From NCBI GenBank assembly GCA_937907455.1, contig CALESQ010000106.1, positions 1 to 64,000 on the forward strand: 64,000 nt of DNA, read 5' to 3'. Positions 1-8,254 of the stretch are shown here, piece by piece (the stretch's first letter is position 1; every line of letters begins with the position of its first letter). The position numbers were made by a program, and so were the translations under genes. The notes beneath the pieces were generated by a model. It was given only the letters and a program-made list of their open reading frames with translations, did no database searches and was not told where the DNA came from. The DNA comes from an uncultured Caldilineales bacterium. Lineage in GTDB: Bacteria; Chloroflexota; Anaerolineae; JAAEKA01.

Positions 1-53
<53 letters not shown>

Positions 54-153
54 ATAAAGAGAATTAACTTGACCTTAAACAGGTCTTGGGCCCAAGCATT
101 TGTGCTGTTCCTGTCACTTTTTAGTTGTTAATGTACCGTCCGCACGAAGAGTC
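54..153 (-). other. 16S leader region, no gene
   Basis: This is the transcribed leader between the proximal rRNA promoter and mature 16S. It contains a short perfect palindrome (CTTGGGCCCAAG) and a GACC/GGTC hairpin next to it, plausible parts of an RNase III processing stem. The rest of 183-531 holds only the two upstream promoters and spacer DNA. I see no credible coding sequence there. Confidence 0.6.
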
Positions 154-182
154 ATGTTACCACATTTCGCCGGATTTGTCAA
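154..182 (-). promoter_or_regulatory. rRNA promoter, proximal (P3)
   Basis: On the minus strand there is TTGACA (182-177), a 17-nt spacer, then TAACAT (159-154). It is the promoter closest to 16S, with about 100 nt of leader. An A/T-rich stretch (AAAATTGGG) directly upstream of the -35 could act as an UP element. The sequence from the -35 through about 15 nt past the -10 resembles the promoter at 314-342, including a shared CTTCGTGC initiation region, which suggests duplication. Confidence 0.85.
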
Positions 183-313
183 GACCCAATTTTAAATTCT
201 TTGAGCCTTTTTTACAATCCGCTATTTATACAGCGGTTTGTAGTTTTTTGGTGCCATTTCGATGTTTCTTGCTGCACTCCAGAGGAGTTTTTGTTCATCG
301 GGCACGAAGGTTA

Positions 314-342
314 ATACTACCACACTCCAAGACTTTTGTCAA
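314..342 (-). promoter_or_regulatory. rRNA promoter, middle (P2)
   Basis: On the minus strand there is TTGACA (342-337), a 17-nt spacer, then TAGTAT (319-314). Flanks resemble the 154-182 promoter (AAAATTGG before the -35, CTTCGTGC after the -10), which lies exactly 160 bp downstream. Confidence 0.85.
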
Positions 343-480
343 GTACCAATTTTCTGATAAAAAGACCGCTGATCTTGCGATCGCGGCCGACAGCACTTTG
401 CCGCTTACGGCTGGCTGCCTGTTTATCTTCAGTTTGGGGCAATGTCCAAGTGCATGAAGCCGTTTCTTAACTTCGCCAGT

Positions 481-509
481 ATTCTAGCACGCCAGAAAAA
501 GACTGTCAA
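481..509 (-). promoter_or_regulatory. rRNA promoter, distal (P1)
   Basis: On the minus strand there is TTGACA (509-504), a 17-nt spacer, then TAGAAT (486-481). It begins only ~22 bp after the recR stop codon. No factor-independent terminator is visible between recR and this promoter, so dnaX-ybaB-recR transcription may read into the rRNA operon. Confidence 0.8.
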
Positions 510-531
510 ATTCTGCACACGCCGCGCGCAG

Positions 532-1128
532 CTAGCTCATCACCCGCCGACCTGACAGCGCCCGCCCCAACGTTACTTCGTCCGCATATTCCAGATCGCC
601 CCCGACCGGCAACCCATGTGCCAACCGCGTCACGGCTATGCCCAGCGGAGAAAGCAACCGCGCCAGGTACATGGCGGTAGCCTCACCCTCCAGGTTAGGA
701 TTGGTGGCAACCACCACCTCACGCACCGGCTCAACCTGCAACCGCGCCAGCAGCTCGGCTATTTTTAGCTGCTCTGGCCCAACCCCGTCCACCGGCGAGA
801 TAGCACCATGCAGCACATGGTAGCGCCCTCGGTACTCGCGCGTGCGCTCGATTGCCAGCACATCCGATGGTTCTTCTACCACACACAATATCCCGCCATC
901 CCGCTCTTCTCCACTGCAAATAGCACAGGGATCGCTTTCAGCGATATTGAAGCAGCGCCGACAGAAGAGAGTGCGCTCTTTCAGCTCACGGATAGCCTCG
1001 GCCAGAGCAAACGCCTCTTCATCGGGTACGCGCAGCAGATAAAAGGCCAGGCGGGCCGCAGTTTTCGGGCCAATACCAGGCAAACGAGAAAACGCCTCGA
1101 CCACATTGGCAAGCGGAGCAGCTAGCAT
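532..1128 (-). CDS. recR: Recombination protein RecR
   Basis: RecR loads RecA with RecF/RecO at gapped DNA. The 198-aa product has the usual family length and order. A helix-hairpin-helix (RLPGIGPKTAARLAF, about residues 15-29) comes first. A four-cysteine zinc finger follows at C56, C59, C68 and C71. A Toprim domain starts near residue 80 (ILCVVEEPSD) and ends with a conserved DLEYADEVTLGRALSGR stretch. It is the last gene of dnaX-ybaB-recR, an arrangement conserved across many bacteria. The gap to the ybaB homologue is 23 bp. The ATG at 1128 fits the family start. Confidence 0.97.
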   Translation of the reverse strand: MLAAPLANVVEAFSRLPGIGPKTAARLAFYLLRVPDEEAFALAEAIRELKERTLFCRRCFNIAESDPCAICSGEERDGGILCVVEEPSDVLAIERTREYRGRYHVLHGAISPVDGVGPEQLKIAELLARLQVEPVREVVVATNPNLEGEATAMYLARLLSPLGIAVTRLAHGLPVGGDLEYADEVTLGRALSGRRVMS

Positions 1129-1151
1129 GGGCTTTTCACCTTCACGAGAAG

Positions 1152-1526
1152 CTAAAACAAGCCGGGCAGATTTAGCCCGCCGGTAAATGCACCCATGCGC
1201 TCGGATGCCAGCTTTTGCGCCTGCTCAATGGCCTCGTTGACTGCGGCAATGATTAGGTCTTGCAGCATCTCGACATCATCAGGGTTGAGGATGTCAGGTG
1301 TAATCTGCACCGATTGCAGGTGGTTCTGGCCGGTCATGGTCATTTGCACCGCACCACCACCCACTGATACTGTCACGACCTCATCACCCAGTGATTCCTG
1401 AGTACGTGCCATATCTTCCTGCAACTGACGGATTTGGTTCATCATGCCGCCGCCACCCATGGCCAGCCCTGCACCGGCTGCCGGTCTGCCTGAAGCTGAC
1501 GGTCGCTTGATTTTTTTCTTTACCAC
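1152..1526 (-). CDS. YbaB/EbfC-family nucleoid-associated protein
   Basis: This is a 124-aa member of the small YbaB/EbfC DNA-binding family, dimeric proteins that sit between dnaX and recR in many genomes. The core begins at MMNQIRQLQEDMARTQESL (about residue 28), a family-typical coiled start, and continues through the VGGGAVQMTMTGQ beta segment. The first ~27 residues (lysine-rich, then Gly/Ala/Met-rich) are an extension relative to most members. The annotated start is GTG at 1526, with a GGAGAG motif upstream. An internal ATG start at the MMNQ position is possible. The gap from the dnaX stop is 36 bp. Confidence 0.9.
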   Translation of the reverse strand: MVKKKIKRPSASGRPAAGAGLAMGGGGMMNQIRQLQEDMARTQESLGDEVVTVSVGGGAVQMTMTGQNHLQSVQITPDILNPDDVEMLQDLIIAAVNEAIEQAQKLASERMGAFTGGLNLPGLF

Positions 1527-1562
1527 GATCTACTCTCCATTAGGGGGTAATAATCTGCCTGG

Positions 1563-3236
1563 TCAGGCAGATAAGGTGCCGGGCACGGCTCCCAGTGTGC
1601 GTTGGGCATGCTCTACCAGGGGATCGCCAGCAAGATCAGTGCTGGATGAAGGCGTCGGCTGGGCCGCTTGCACTGCCTTGGGAGGATGCTCGGCAGGGGC
1701 GACCTGAGCCACACCGGTGACCTGCGCGCCAACCTGGGTGTGTAAACGCACGGCGCGCCCTAGCAGGCGGCGCAACAGATCCTGCACTACAGCTTTGTTG
1801 TCAGGGCGTTCCACGACCTGGCGTGATAAGTCATGCTCGAATGCAAAATAGATGTCGTCGTTGCGCGCCACCACATTGCGCAAGGTGCGCAAGGCAGCGC
1901 GCAATTGGGCACCGCGCAGTTGTTCGGCCTCTTGCAGCAGCGCAGGCCAGCGGGCGCGCAGCAATTCAACTACCTGCTCATCGGGCACAGGCTGTGCCGC
2001 GGCGGGCAATGTCCCAGCCTGAGCAGACGGCGCGGGGTCAGGTTTTGAGGCAGCCGGCTGGGCCGGCAGGACAGCGCCGGTTGTCGCCATCACCGGCCCG
2101 CTGACCGTTGGGAATGCCCCCGGCTGCGGCTGCGGCGCAGCCAGCCGTGCCACTGCATCAAGCCAGGCCAATTCAAATACCAGTTGTGGTTGAAGGGCGT
2201 CGCGCATGGCATGCACGGCGTCGTTGAGTTGACGCAAGGCAGGGGTCAGCGCCTCGGCACGGGTGCGGGCAGCCTGACTTTGAACGCTTTGCCACGCTGT
2301 TTCCGACAGATCGGGCAGCAGGGCGCGTGCCTGTTGGCCGCCCACGCTGCACACCAGCACTGAACGCAGGTGGGCTACCAGTTGCAAGGCCAACTGACGC
2401 AGGTCAGCCCCGTCTTCCGCCAGGTGGTTGAGCAGGCCCAGGCCATCTGCCGCCGCACCCTGCAGCAGAAAATCAGCGAGAGCGTTGATAGCTTCGCCGG
2501 AAATTGCCCCGCGTACAGCCTGCACCTGCGCTTCGGTGATCACATCACCGCCGTAGGACAGCAACTGATCGGCAAGACTGATGGCGTCGCGCATGCCGCC
2601 TTCGGCGCTGCGCGCGATCATCTCTAGTGCGGCCGGCTCGGCGGAGCGTCCTTCCTGAGCAAGAATATAGGCCAAACGTTCGGTGATCTTGTGTACGGCA
2701 ATGCGGTGAAAATCGAAGCGCTGACAGCGCGACAATACGGTGTCGGGGATTTTGTGTGGCTCGGTGGTAGCCAGCACGAAGATCACATGCGGCGGTGGTT
2801 CTTCCAGCGTTTTCAGCAGCGCGTTGAAGGCTTCCGGCGTCAACATGTGTACTTCGTCAATCACATAGACCTTGTAGCGGGCCTGAGTGGGCGAAAAATG
2901 CACTTTGTCGCGCAGATCGCGGATCTCGTCAATACCGCGATTCGAGGCTGCATCAATCTCGATCAGATCCAGCAAGGCACCGCTGGTGATGGCGCGGCAA
3001 ATGGAACAAGTGTTATCCGGGCGCTGGACAAGGTCAGGGTTTTCGCAGTTGACCGCCTTCGCCAGCAAACGCGCCGTGCTGGTTTTGCCTGTGCCGCGCG
3101 GACCGGTGAATAGGTAGGCATGGGTCATGCGGCTATCGCGCAGAGCATTGCGCAAGGTCTGAATCACATGATCTTGCCCGACCAACTCATCGAATGTTTG
3201 TGAACGCCATCGGCGATAAAGCGCCTGAGCTGCCAT
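1563..3236 (-). CDS. dnaX: DNA polymerase III subunits gamma/tau (clamp loader)
   Basis: The 557-aa AAA+ clamp-loader subunit carries Walker A GPRGTGKT at 45-52, DEVH (Walker B) at 127-130 and an SRC-containing sensor region (TTEPHKIPDTVLSRCQRF) near 158-175. The AAA+ and collar domains occupy about residues 1-360. A Pro/Ala-rich linker follows, then a C-terminal domain of ~120 residues. Of the four cysteines that bind zinc in E. coli DnaX, three are recognisable (C64, C77, C80), and the second position reads Asp74. First gene of the dnaX-ybaB-recR operon, with a promoter at 3310-3338. Confidence 0.97.
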   Translation of the reverse strand: MAAQALYRRWRSQTFDELVGQDHVIQTLRNALRDSRMTHAYLFTGPRGTGKTSTARLLAKAVNCENPDLVQRPDNTCSICRAITSGALLDLIEIDAASNRGIDEIRDLRDKVHFSPTQARYKVYVIDEVHMLTPEAFNALLKTLEEPPPHVIFVLATTEPHKIPDTVLSRCQRFDFHRIAVHKITERLAYILAQEGRSAEPAALEMIARSAEGGMRDAISLADQLLSYGGDVITEAQVQAVRGAISGEAINALADFLLQGAAADGLGLLNHLAEDGADLRQLALQLVAHLRSVLVCSVGGQQARALLPDLSETAWQSVQSQAARTRAEALTPALRQLNDAVHAMRDALQPQLVFELAWLDAVARLAAPQPQPGAFPTVSGPVMATTGAVLPAQPAASKPDPAPSAQAGTLPAAAQPVPDEQVVELLRARWPALLQEAEQLRGAQLRAALRTLRNVVARNDDIYFAFEHDLSRQVVERPDNKAVVQDLLRRLLGRAVRLHTQVGAQVTGVAQVAPAEHPPKAVQAAQPTPSSSTDLAGDPLVEHAQRTLGAVPGTLSA

Positions 3237-3309
3237 GGTTGCTCCAACTGCCTGTAAACCAAAAATACACTGCTGATCTGGCCGTCCGTTTCAGCCAGGA
3301 TACTGGGTT

Positions 3310-3338
3310 AGTGTAGCATTGCTGAAGCTTTCCTGCAA
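3310..3338 (-). promoter_or_regulatory. Promoter of dnaX-ybaB-recR
   Basis: On the minus strand there is TTGCAG (3338-3333), a 17-nt spacer, then TACACT (3315-3310). It lies about 75 nt upstream of the dnaX ATG at 3236 and diverges from the promoter of the HEAT-like gene at 3436. Confidence 0.65.
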
Positions 3339-3435
3339 ATGGTTTGGTTTGCGGACGGCTGTTGGCAGGGCGAAAAATGCTTATCTGCTGCTGAAGTCTG
3401 TTGCAAAGGTATTTCCCTGTGCGGCAGGTTGACGG

Positions 3436-3441
3436 TATAAT
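3436..3441 (+). promoter_or_regulatory. -10 box giving a probable leaderless mRNA
   Basis: A perfect TATAAT sits 8 nt before the ATG at 3450, so transcription would start within about 2-4 nt of the start codon. No convincing -35 is visible at 16-18 nt. The same 8-nt spacing recurs before genes at 19395, 40244 (minus) and 43214. Confidence 0.6.
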
Positions 3442-3449
3442 TCACTGCC

Positions 3450-4961
3450 ATGAGCGACCCATCATCCAAGATCATCACCTCCTTCCAGACCCGTTTGGAG
3501 ATGGAGAATGCACTGCGCAGCCTGAGCGAGGCCAGCGGCGACCGTGCGTTGCGACAGCGCGCCCAGGAAATTGCCGGCCTGTATGGTGACAAGCTATTGC
3601 CGCTGCTGCTCGCCAGCCTGGATACGCCGAACCCGCAGGTGCGCGCCGGACTGGGTTTCATTGCGCAACAGCTTGAGCGCCTGGGCACGGTAAGCGCGTT
3701 GCGTGGAGCCGCGCACAACCGCAGCCTGTCTGATCAGGCACGCCTGGCGGCTATCACGCTGCTGGAACGATTTCTGGACGTGGACGCAGAAGACGCGATG
3801 TATGCCGGCATGGCGGCACCGCAGGAGCTGGCCTTGCGTTCACTGCGCGAGCTGATGGCAGACAGCAAGAGCGATCCGCTGGTGTTGGCCGAATATATAC
3901 GCCAACTGGATGAAGAGCCGCTGGACGTGCAGCTTACTATGCTACGGGCCACACGCCTGCTGGATGATGCCGAAGCCGCCCCGCTGCTGGGCTTGTTTGC
4001 TCAGGAAAGCAACTTATTGATTGCTCAGGAAGCATTGCAGGCGCTGGGAACCATTGTTGACGTGAGCGCGGGCGAGATGTTGCTGGGGCTACTGCCTAAT
4101 CTGCCCGGCGAACGGCGTCAACAAGCCGAGCGTTCTCTGCAAAAGCTGCGCCTGCGCGGAGTAGCCGTACCTGCTTTACAAGCCGTGCCAGCAGAGGCGC
4201 GTTGTCTGGCCAGTGCCATCAGCTCTGACGGCTTTCAGGTCCTATGGTTTTTGTTGCCACAAGCCAACGGCGCGGTACAAGGGCTGCACCTGCTGATAAG
4301 CGAGGCACAGGGCGTTGCCGCGGCGCACGGTGAACACTTTGATGACCCGACGGTGCTGCCATCACCCCAGACAAACGGTACTCTGCTGGCTGGTGCAGAA
4401 GATCAACCGCTGCTGTTGGAAGCTGGCTGTGATTATGGTCGCCGCCGCTTGCTGGCTGTGCTGCCAGGCATGTGGGCAAGCGGCAACAGGATTGCGCCGA
4501 TGTATCGCCTGCTCAGCCCGCAGCTATGGCGCTGGGTTGCGCCACAGCCGGCGCCGCCTCTGCCCGAGATACCCGCAGCCGCTCGCACAGACACCGCACA
4601 GTTGCTACAACATCCGGCCATGGCTTCATGGCTTTGGCAATCGCCGCACCTGTACCGCCGCGCTGAGCAGATTTTAACCGGCAGCGAAGCGCCTACCGCT
4701 GAAAGCTTTGCAGCAGCGGTACAAGCGGCCCTGCAACAAGAGTTGGAGCAAGGCGACCTGCTGCCCGACGCGCTGCACGCTCATCTACAGGCGCTGGTGG
4801 AGTGGTTCACTCTGGCAGGCGATGAGCGCCACGCCGATCTGGCGCTGTCCGCTGCGCTGAGTGTGACCGACGCGCCGGCAGAGCATCCGCTGCTGCTGGC
4901 GATGTGTGAATTGGGCCTGCGCATGGCTATCTTCAACCTGGCGCGCGGGCTGGTAACCTAG
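3450..4961 (+). CDS. HEAT-like repeat protein, function unknown
   Basis: This is a 503-aa soluble protein with no signal peptide or membrane segment. Residues ~20-240 are a run of Leu/Ala-rich helical pairs (for example LLPLLLASLDTPNPQVRAGLGFIAQQLERL) consistent with HEAT/armadillo-type repeats. The C-terminal half (about 260-500) is less regular and contains a possible beta-rich segment. I do not recognise a catalytic motif, so a protein-interaction scaffold is the most that can be inferred. The ATG is chosen because of the adjacent TATAAT and because the reading frame has no better upstream start. Confidence 0.75.
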   Translation: MSDPSSKIITSFQTRLEMENALRSLSEASGDRALRQRAQEIAGLYGDKLLPLLLASLDTPNPQVRAGLGFIAQQLERLGTVSALRGAAHNRSLSDQARLAAITLLERFLDVDAEDAMYAGMAAPQELALRSLRELMADSKSDPLVLAEYIRQLDEEPLDVQLTMLRATRLLDDAEAAPLLGLFAQESNLLIAQEALQALGTIVDVSAGEMLLGLLPNLPGERRQQAERSLQKLRLRGVAVPALQAVPAEARCLASAISSDGFQVLWFLLPQANGAVQGLHLLISEAQGVAAAHGEHFDDPTVLPSPQTNGTLLAGAEDQPLLLEAGCDYGRRRLLAVLPGMWASGNRIAPMYRLLSPQLWRWVAPQPAPPLPEIPAAARTDTAQLLQHPAMASWLWQSPHLYRRAEQILTGSEAPTAESFAAAVQAALQQELEQGDLLPDALHAHLQALVEWFTLAGDERHADLALSAALSVTDAPAEHPLLLAMCELGLRMAIFNLARGLVT

Positions 4962-4987
4962 CTACGTGCATTGTTCGGAGCGCACTT

Positions 4988-6349
4988 ATGTCTACGCTTT
5001 TGCTAAAAAACGCTGATTTGCTGGTGACGATGGATGGAGAACGCCGCCGCATTGTCGGTGGTGCCCTTTTCATACGCGACCAGGTGATTGAGCAGGTAGG
5101 GCCAACGGAGGCACTGCCAGAGCTGGCCGACCTCATCATTGACGCCCGCGGCATGATCATTCTGCCCGGCCTGGTGAACACGCATCATCACCTGTACCAG
5201 ACGCTGACGCGCTGTCTGGCGCAGGACGATGGCTTGTTCGGCTGGCTGCGCACGCTCTACCCGATCTGGGCGCGCATGAACGCGGAAGCGGTGTATGTGT
5301 CGGCCAAGGTGGGGCTGGCGGAGCTGCTGCTGAGCGGCTGCACCACCTCCAGCGATCACCTGTATTTGTACCCGAACGGCAGCCGCATTGACGATGAAAT
5401 CCGCGCGGCACAGGAGATCGGCATCCGTTTCCACGCTACGCGCGGCTCGATGAGCCTGGGCGAGAGCAAGGGCGGGCTGCCGCCGGACAGCGTGGTAGAA
5501 GATGAGGCCGCAATTCTGCGCGATTGCCAGCGTGCGGTGGAGACCTTCCACCAGGGCGAACGCTACGGCATGGTGCGGGTGGCGCTGGCTCCCTGTTCGC
5601 CCTTCAGCGTGACCGCCGATTTGATGCGCGAGAGCGCGGCGATGGCGCGGGCTTATGGCGTGCGCCTGCATACGCACCTGGCCGAGACGCTGGATGAGGA
5701 AGAGTTTTGCCTGCAAACCTTTGGCGCGCGGCCAGTGGCCTATGTGGAATCGCTGGGCTGGACGGGCGATGACGTGTGGCACGCGCACTGCGTGCACATG
5801 AGCGACGCGGAGATCAGCCTGTTTGCGCGCACCGGCACGGGCGTGGCGCATTGCCCCAGCAGCAACATGCGGTTGGCGAGTGGCATTGCGCCGGTGGTGG
5901 CCTGGCGCGGCGCAGGGGTGCGCGTGGGGCTGGGCGTGGACGGCTCGGCCAGCAACGACTCCAGCCACATGCTGGCGGAGGCGCGGCAGGCGATGCTGTT
6001 GCAGCGCGTGAAGGGCGACGCCACGGTGATGAGCGCGCAGCAGGCGCTGGAGCTGGCGACGCTGGGCGGCGCGTCGGTGCTGGGCCGCGACGATATTGGC
6101 GCGCTGGCCCCCGGCATGGCCGCGGACTTCATCGGCTATCGCCTGGAGCGGCTGGAATTCACCGGCAGCCTGCACGATCCGCTGGCGAGTCTGGTGTTCT
6201 GCACGCCGGTCAACGTGGATTTGTCGGTGGTGAATGGCCGCGTGCGCGTGCAGGATGGACGAATCGTTGACATTGACCTGCATCCCCTGATCGCGCGGCA
6301 CAATGCGATCAGCCGCGCCATGATTCGGGATGAAAAGTTGCCGGGATAA
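4988..6349 (+). CDS. Amidohydrolase, 8-oxoguanine deaminase type
   Basis: The 453-aa amidohydrolase-superfamily enzyme is closest by recognition to 8-oxoguanine deaminase/hydroxyatrazine hydrolase proteins, which convert 8-oxoguanine to urate or dehalogenate and deaminate s-triazine-like rings. Metal-binding features are in order: HHH at 66-68 after LPGLVNT, HTHLAE at 228-233, HAHCVH at 265-270 and VDGSASND with Asp318. Length matches the family. The CPSSNMRLASG segment near 289-299 is typical of the subgroup. The substrate cannot be settled from sequence alone; nucleobase salvage or detoxification is likely. It begins 26 bp after the HEAT-like gene. Confidence 0.85.
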   Translation: MSTLLLKNADLLVTMDGERRRIVGGALFIRDQVIEQVGPTEALPELADLIIDARGMIILPGLVNTHHHLYQTLTRCLAQDDGLFGWLRTLYPIWARMNAEAVYVSAKVGLAELLLSGCTTSSDHLYLYPNGSRIDDEIRAAQEIGIRFHATRGSMSLGESKGGLPPDSVVEDEAAILRDCQRAVETFHQGERYGMVRVALAPCSPFSVTADLMRESAAMARAYGVRLHTHLAETLDEEEFCLQTFGARPVAYVESLGWTGDDVWHAHCVHMSDAEISLFARTGTGVAHCPSSNMRLASGIAPVVAWRGAGVRVGLGVDGSASNDSSHMLAEARQAMLLQRVKGDATVMSAQQALELATLGGASVLGRDDIGALAPGMAADFIGYRLERLEFTGSLHDPLASLVFCTPVNVDLSVVNGRVRVQDGRIVDIDLHPLIARHNAISRAMIRDEKLPG

Positions 6350-6361
6350 AGCGCATCTGCT

Positions 6362-7381
6362 ATGAGCGATCAAGCAACGCTACAAGACAGCTACGACAGT
6401 CCCTGGAAGGAAATTCTGGAAGCCTATACCCGTGAGTTTACGGCTTTCTTCTTTCCCCGCGCTCACGATGATATTGATTGGGCGCGAGGCTACGAGTTTC
6501 TGGATAAAGAATTGCAGCAGGTTGCGCGCGATGCAGTCTTTGGGTTGCGACAGGCAGACAAACTGGTAAAAGTGTGGCGGCAAAGCGGTGATGAAACCTG
6601 GGTATTGATGCATATCGAGGTGCAAAGCCAAAGCGAAAACAGTTTCGCTGAGCGTATGTACACCTACAACTACCGGCTGTTTGATCGCTATCATCGTCTG
6701 GTTGCCAGCCTGGCCCTATTGGGCGATGACAGCAAAAGCTGGCGTCCCAGTCATTTTGGTTACGATCTATGGGGCAGCACGGTCAGCTTTGATTTTCCAG
6801 TGGCAAAGCTGATGGATTACCGCGAGGATTGGCAGGCGCTAGAAAACAGCAGTAATCCCTTCGCTGTTGTAGTGATGGCGCACTTGAAAGCGCAAGAAAC
6901 GCGACAGAACCTGACCGACCGGTCGCGCTGGAAAATATACCTTATCCGCCGTTTGTATAAAGCGGGACACAGCCGGCAAGATATCATCAACTTATTTCGA
7001 TTTATTGACTGGGTTATGCATTTGCCCAAGGAGTTGGATGATGTTGTTTGGAGTACGATTCAGGAATATGAGGAGACCCACAAAATGGAGTACATCACCA
7101 GTGTAGAGCGTATTGGTATGCGTAAAGGCCACGAACAGGGTATGCAGCAAGGTATGCAGCAAGGTATGCAGCAAGGTATGCAGCAAGGTATGCAGCAAGG
7201 CAAGCGTGAAGGCTTGTGGATGGCGATCCAGTTTGCCCTGGAATTTAAATTCGGAGCATCGGGTGACGCCTGGATGCAACGCGTGTACGCAGTACAAGAC
7301 CTTGCCCGCTTGCAAGCGATCATGGACGGGCTAAAAACGGCTAAATCGCCGGATGACATTGCCGGCCTGTTACAGGCTTAA
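6362..7381 (+). CDS. Rpn/PD-(D/E)XK-type putative nuclease with GMQQ repeat
   Basis: The 339-aa protein resembles the Rpn (recombination-promoting nuclease)/transposase-31 group. It has an N-terminal nuclease-like domain with a VLMHIEVQSQ segment (the family's E-x-Q core) and FAERMYTYNYRLFDRY, followed by helices. Near residues 258-280 a run of five identical GMQQ units is encoded by a perfect 12-bp tandem repeat, in a charged G-rich linker typical of this family's C-terminus. Such genes are common mobile or variable elements in cyanobacteria and Chloroflexota. A role in recombination is inferred from the family, not shown here. Confidence 0.75.
   Translation: MSDQATLQDSYDSPWKEILEAYTREFTAFFFPRAHDDIDWARGYEFLDKELQQVARDAVFGLRQADKLVKVWRQSGDETWVLMHIEVQSQSENSFAERMYTYNYRLFDRYHRLVASLALLGDDSKSWRPSHFGYDLWGSTVSFDFPVAKLMDYREDWQALENSSNPFAVVVMAHLKAQETRQNLTDRSRWKIYLIRRLYKAGHSRQDIINLFRFIDWVMHLPKELDDVVWSTIQEYEETHKMEYITSVERIGMRKGHEQGMQQGMQQGMQQGMQQGMQQGKREGLWMAIQFALEFKFGASGDAWMQRVYAVQDLARLQAIMDGLKTAKSPDDIAGLLQA
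7139..7198 (+). repeat. Five perfect 12-bp tandem repeats in coding DNA
   Basis: GGTATGCAGCAA is repeated five times without a mismatch. The unit is in frame, so copy-number change would add or remove GMQQ tetrapeptides without frameshift. Confidence 0.97.
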
Positions 7382-7397
7382 GTGCTTTTGCTACCCT

Positions 7398-8144
7398 ATG
7401 TCTGCGCAAATTTCATCAGCCGCTGATCTTTTACGCAACGCACGCCGTCTGGTCGTGCTGACCGGCGCGGGGATGAGCAAGGAAAGCGGCATTCCAACTT
7501 TTCGCGACGCACAAACCGGCCTGTGGGCGCAGCATAGCCCTGAGCGGCTGGCGACGATGCAGGGCTTCCTGGCCGATCCGCGCCTGGTATGGGACTGGTA
7601 TCAGTTCCGCCTGGGGCTGGTGGAGCAAGCCCAACCGAACCCCGGCCATGTCGCCATCGCGGAACTGGAGCGTCAACTGCCTTTTGTGCAGGTGATCACC
7701 CAGAATGTGGATGGCCTGCACAGCGCAGCGGGCAGCCAGCGCGTGCTGGAGCTGCATGGCAGCATCCGTCGCTTCAAATGTCTGCGCGGGCATGGGCACA
7801 TGAGCATGGCCGATTTTCAGGATCAAGACGCGCGACCACCGCTCTGCCCGCAGCCCAATTGTCGGGCGCTGATCCGGCCTGACGTGGTCTGGTTTGGCGA
7901 AAACCTCGATTTCAATGTGCTAAATCAGGCTGTGGCCTTCAGCGAAGCCTGCGACGTGATGCTGATTGTCGGCACGAGTGGCGTCGTGCAGCCCGCGGCC
8001 AGCCTGCCTTATCAGGCTGTACGCGCCCGTTTGATCGAAGTGAACCCGGAGCCGAGCGAGCTGTCGGACTCGGTGCATATTTATCTGCAAGGCCGGGCCG
8101 GCGAAGTGCTGCCGGAGCTGGCGCGCTTGATCCGTCAGGAGTAA
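7398..8144 (+). CDS. Sirtuin-family NAD-dependent deacylase (class III-like)
   Basis: The 248-aa Sir2 protein removes acyl groups from lysines using NAD+. Motifs: GAGMS (23-27), GIPTFR (31-36), TQNVDGLH (101-108) and catalytic His120 in ELHGS. Y68-x-x-R71 matches the Tyr/Arg pair that marks class III desuccinylases/demalonylases. The zinc site is unusual, with C128, then His132 or His134 instead of the second Cys, followed by C150 and C155. The ATG at 7398 is preferred over an upstream in-frame ATG inside the Rpn gene because the family starts here; the gap is 16 bp. Confidence 0.9.
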   Translation: MSAQISSAADLLRNARRLVVLTGAGMSKESGIPTFRDAQTGLWAQHSPERLATMQGFLADPRLVWDWYQFRLGLVEQAQPNPGHVAIAELERQLPFVQVITQNVDGLHSAAGSQRVLELHGSIRRFKCLRGHGHMSMADFQDQDARPPLCPQPNCRALIRPDVVWFGENLDFNVLNQAVAFSEACDVMLIVGTSGVVQPAASLPYQAVRARLIEVNPEPSELSDSVHIYLQGRAGEVLPELARLIRQE

Positions 8145-8254
8145 GGAGTTACGAGTAAGGAGTAAACAACTATGCGCCAAATGGTTGTTAGCAGCGCAGA
8201 TCCTGTCTCCTTACGACTTACTCCTCACTCCTCACGAAACAGAGGAGTTTCTGC
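8145..8254. repeat. Imperfect inverted repeat of GAGTAAGGAGTAA type
   Basis: The spacer has a left arm rich in GGAGTTACGAGTAAGGAG and a right arm (CTCCTTACGACTTACTCC and CTCCTCACTCC) that pair imperfectly across a ~50-nt loop. No T-run follows, so a terminator is not clear. It also contains the AGAGGAG ribosome binding site of the next gene. Confidence 0.5.

Noticed and set aside
125..457. Plus-strand open frame of 110 codons over the rRNA promoters
   Set aside because: It lies over three minus-strand rRNA promoters, has unusual composition, and resembles no family.
5003..6373. Long minus-strand open frame opposite the amidohydrolase
   Set aside because: It mirrors the high-G+C codon pattern of the clear plus-strand gene (His/Ala/Arg/Gln-rich) and has no recognisable domain.
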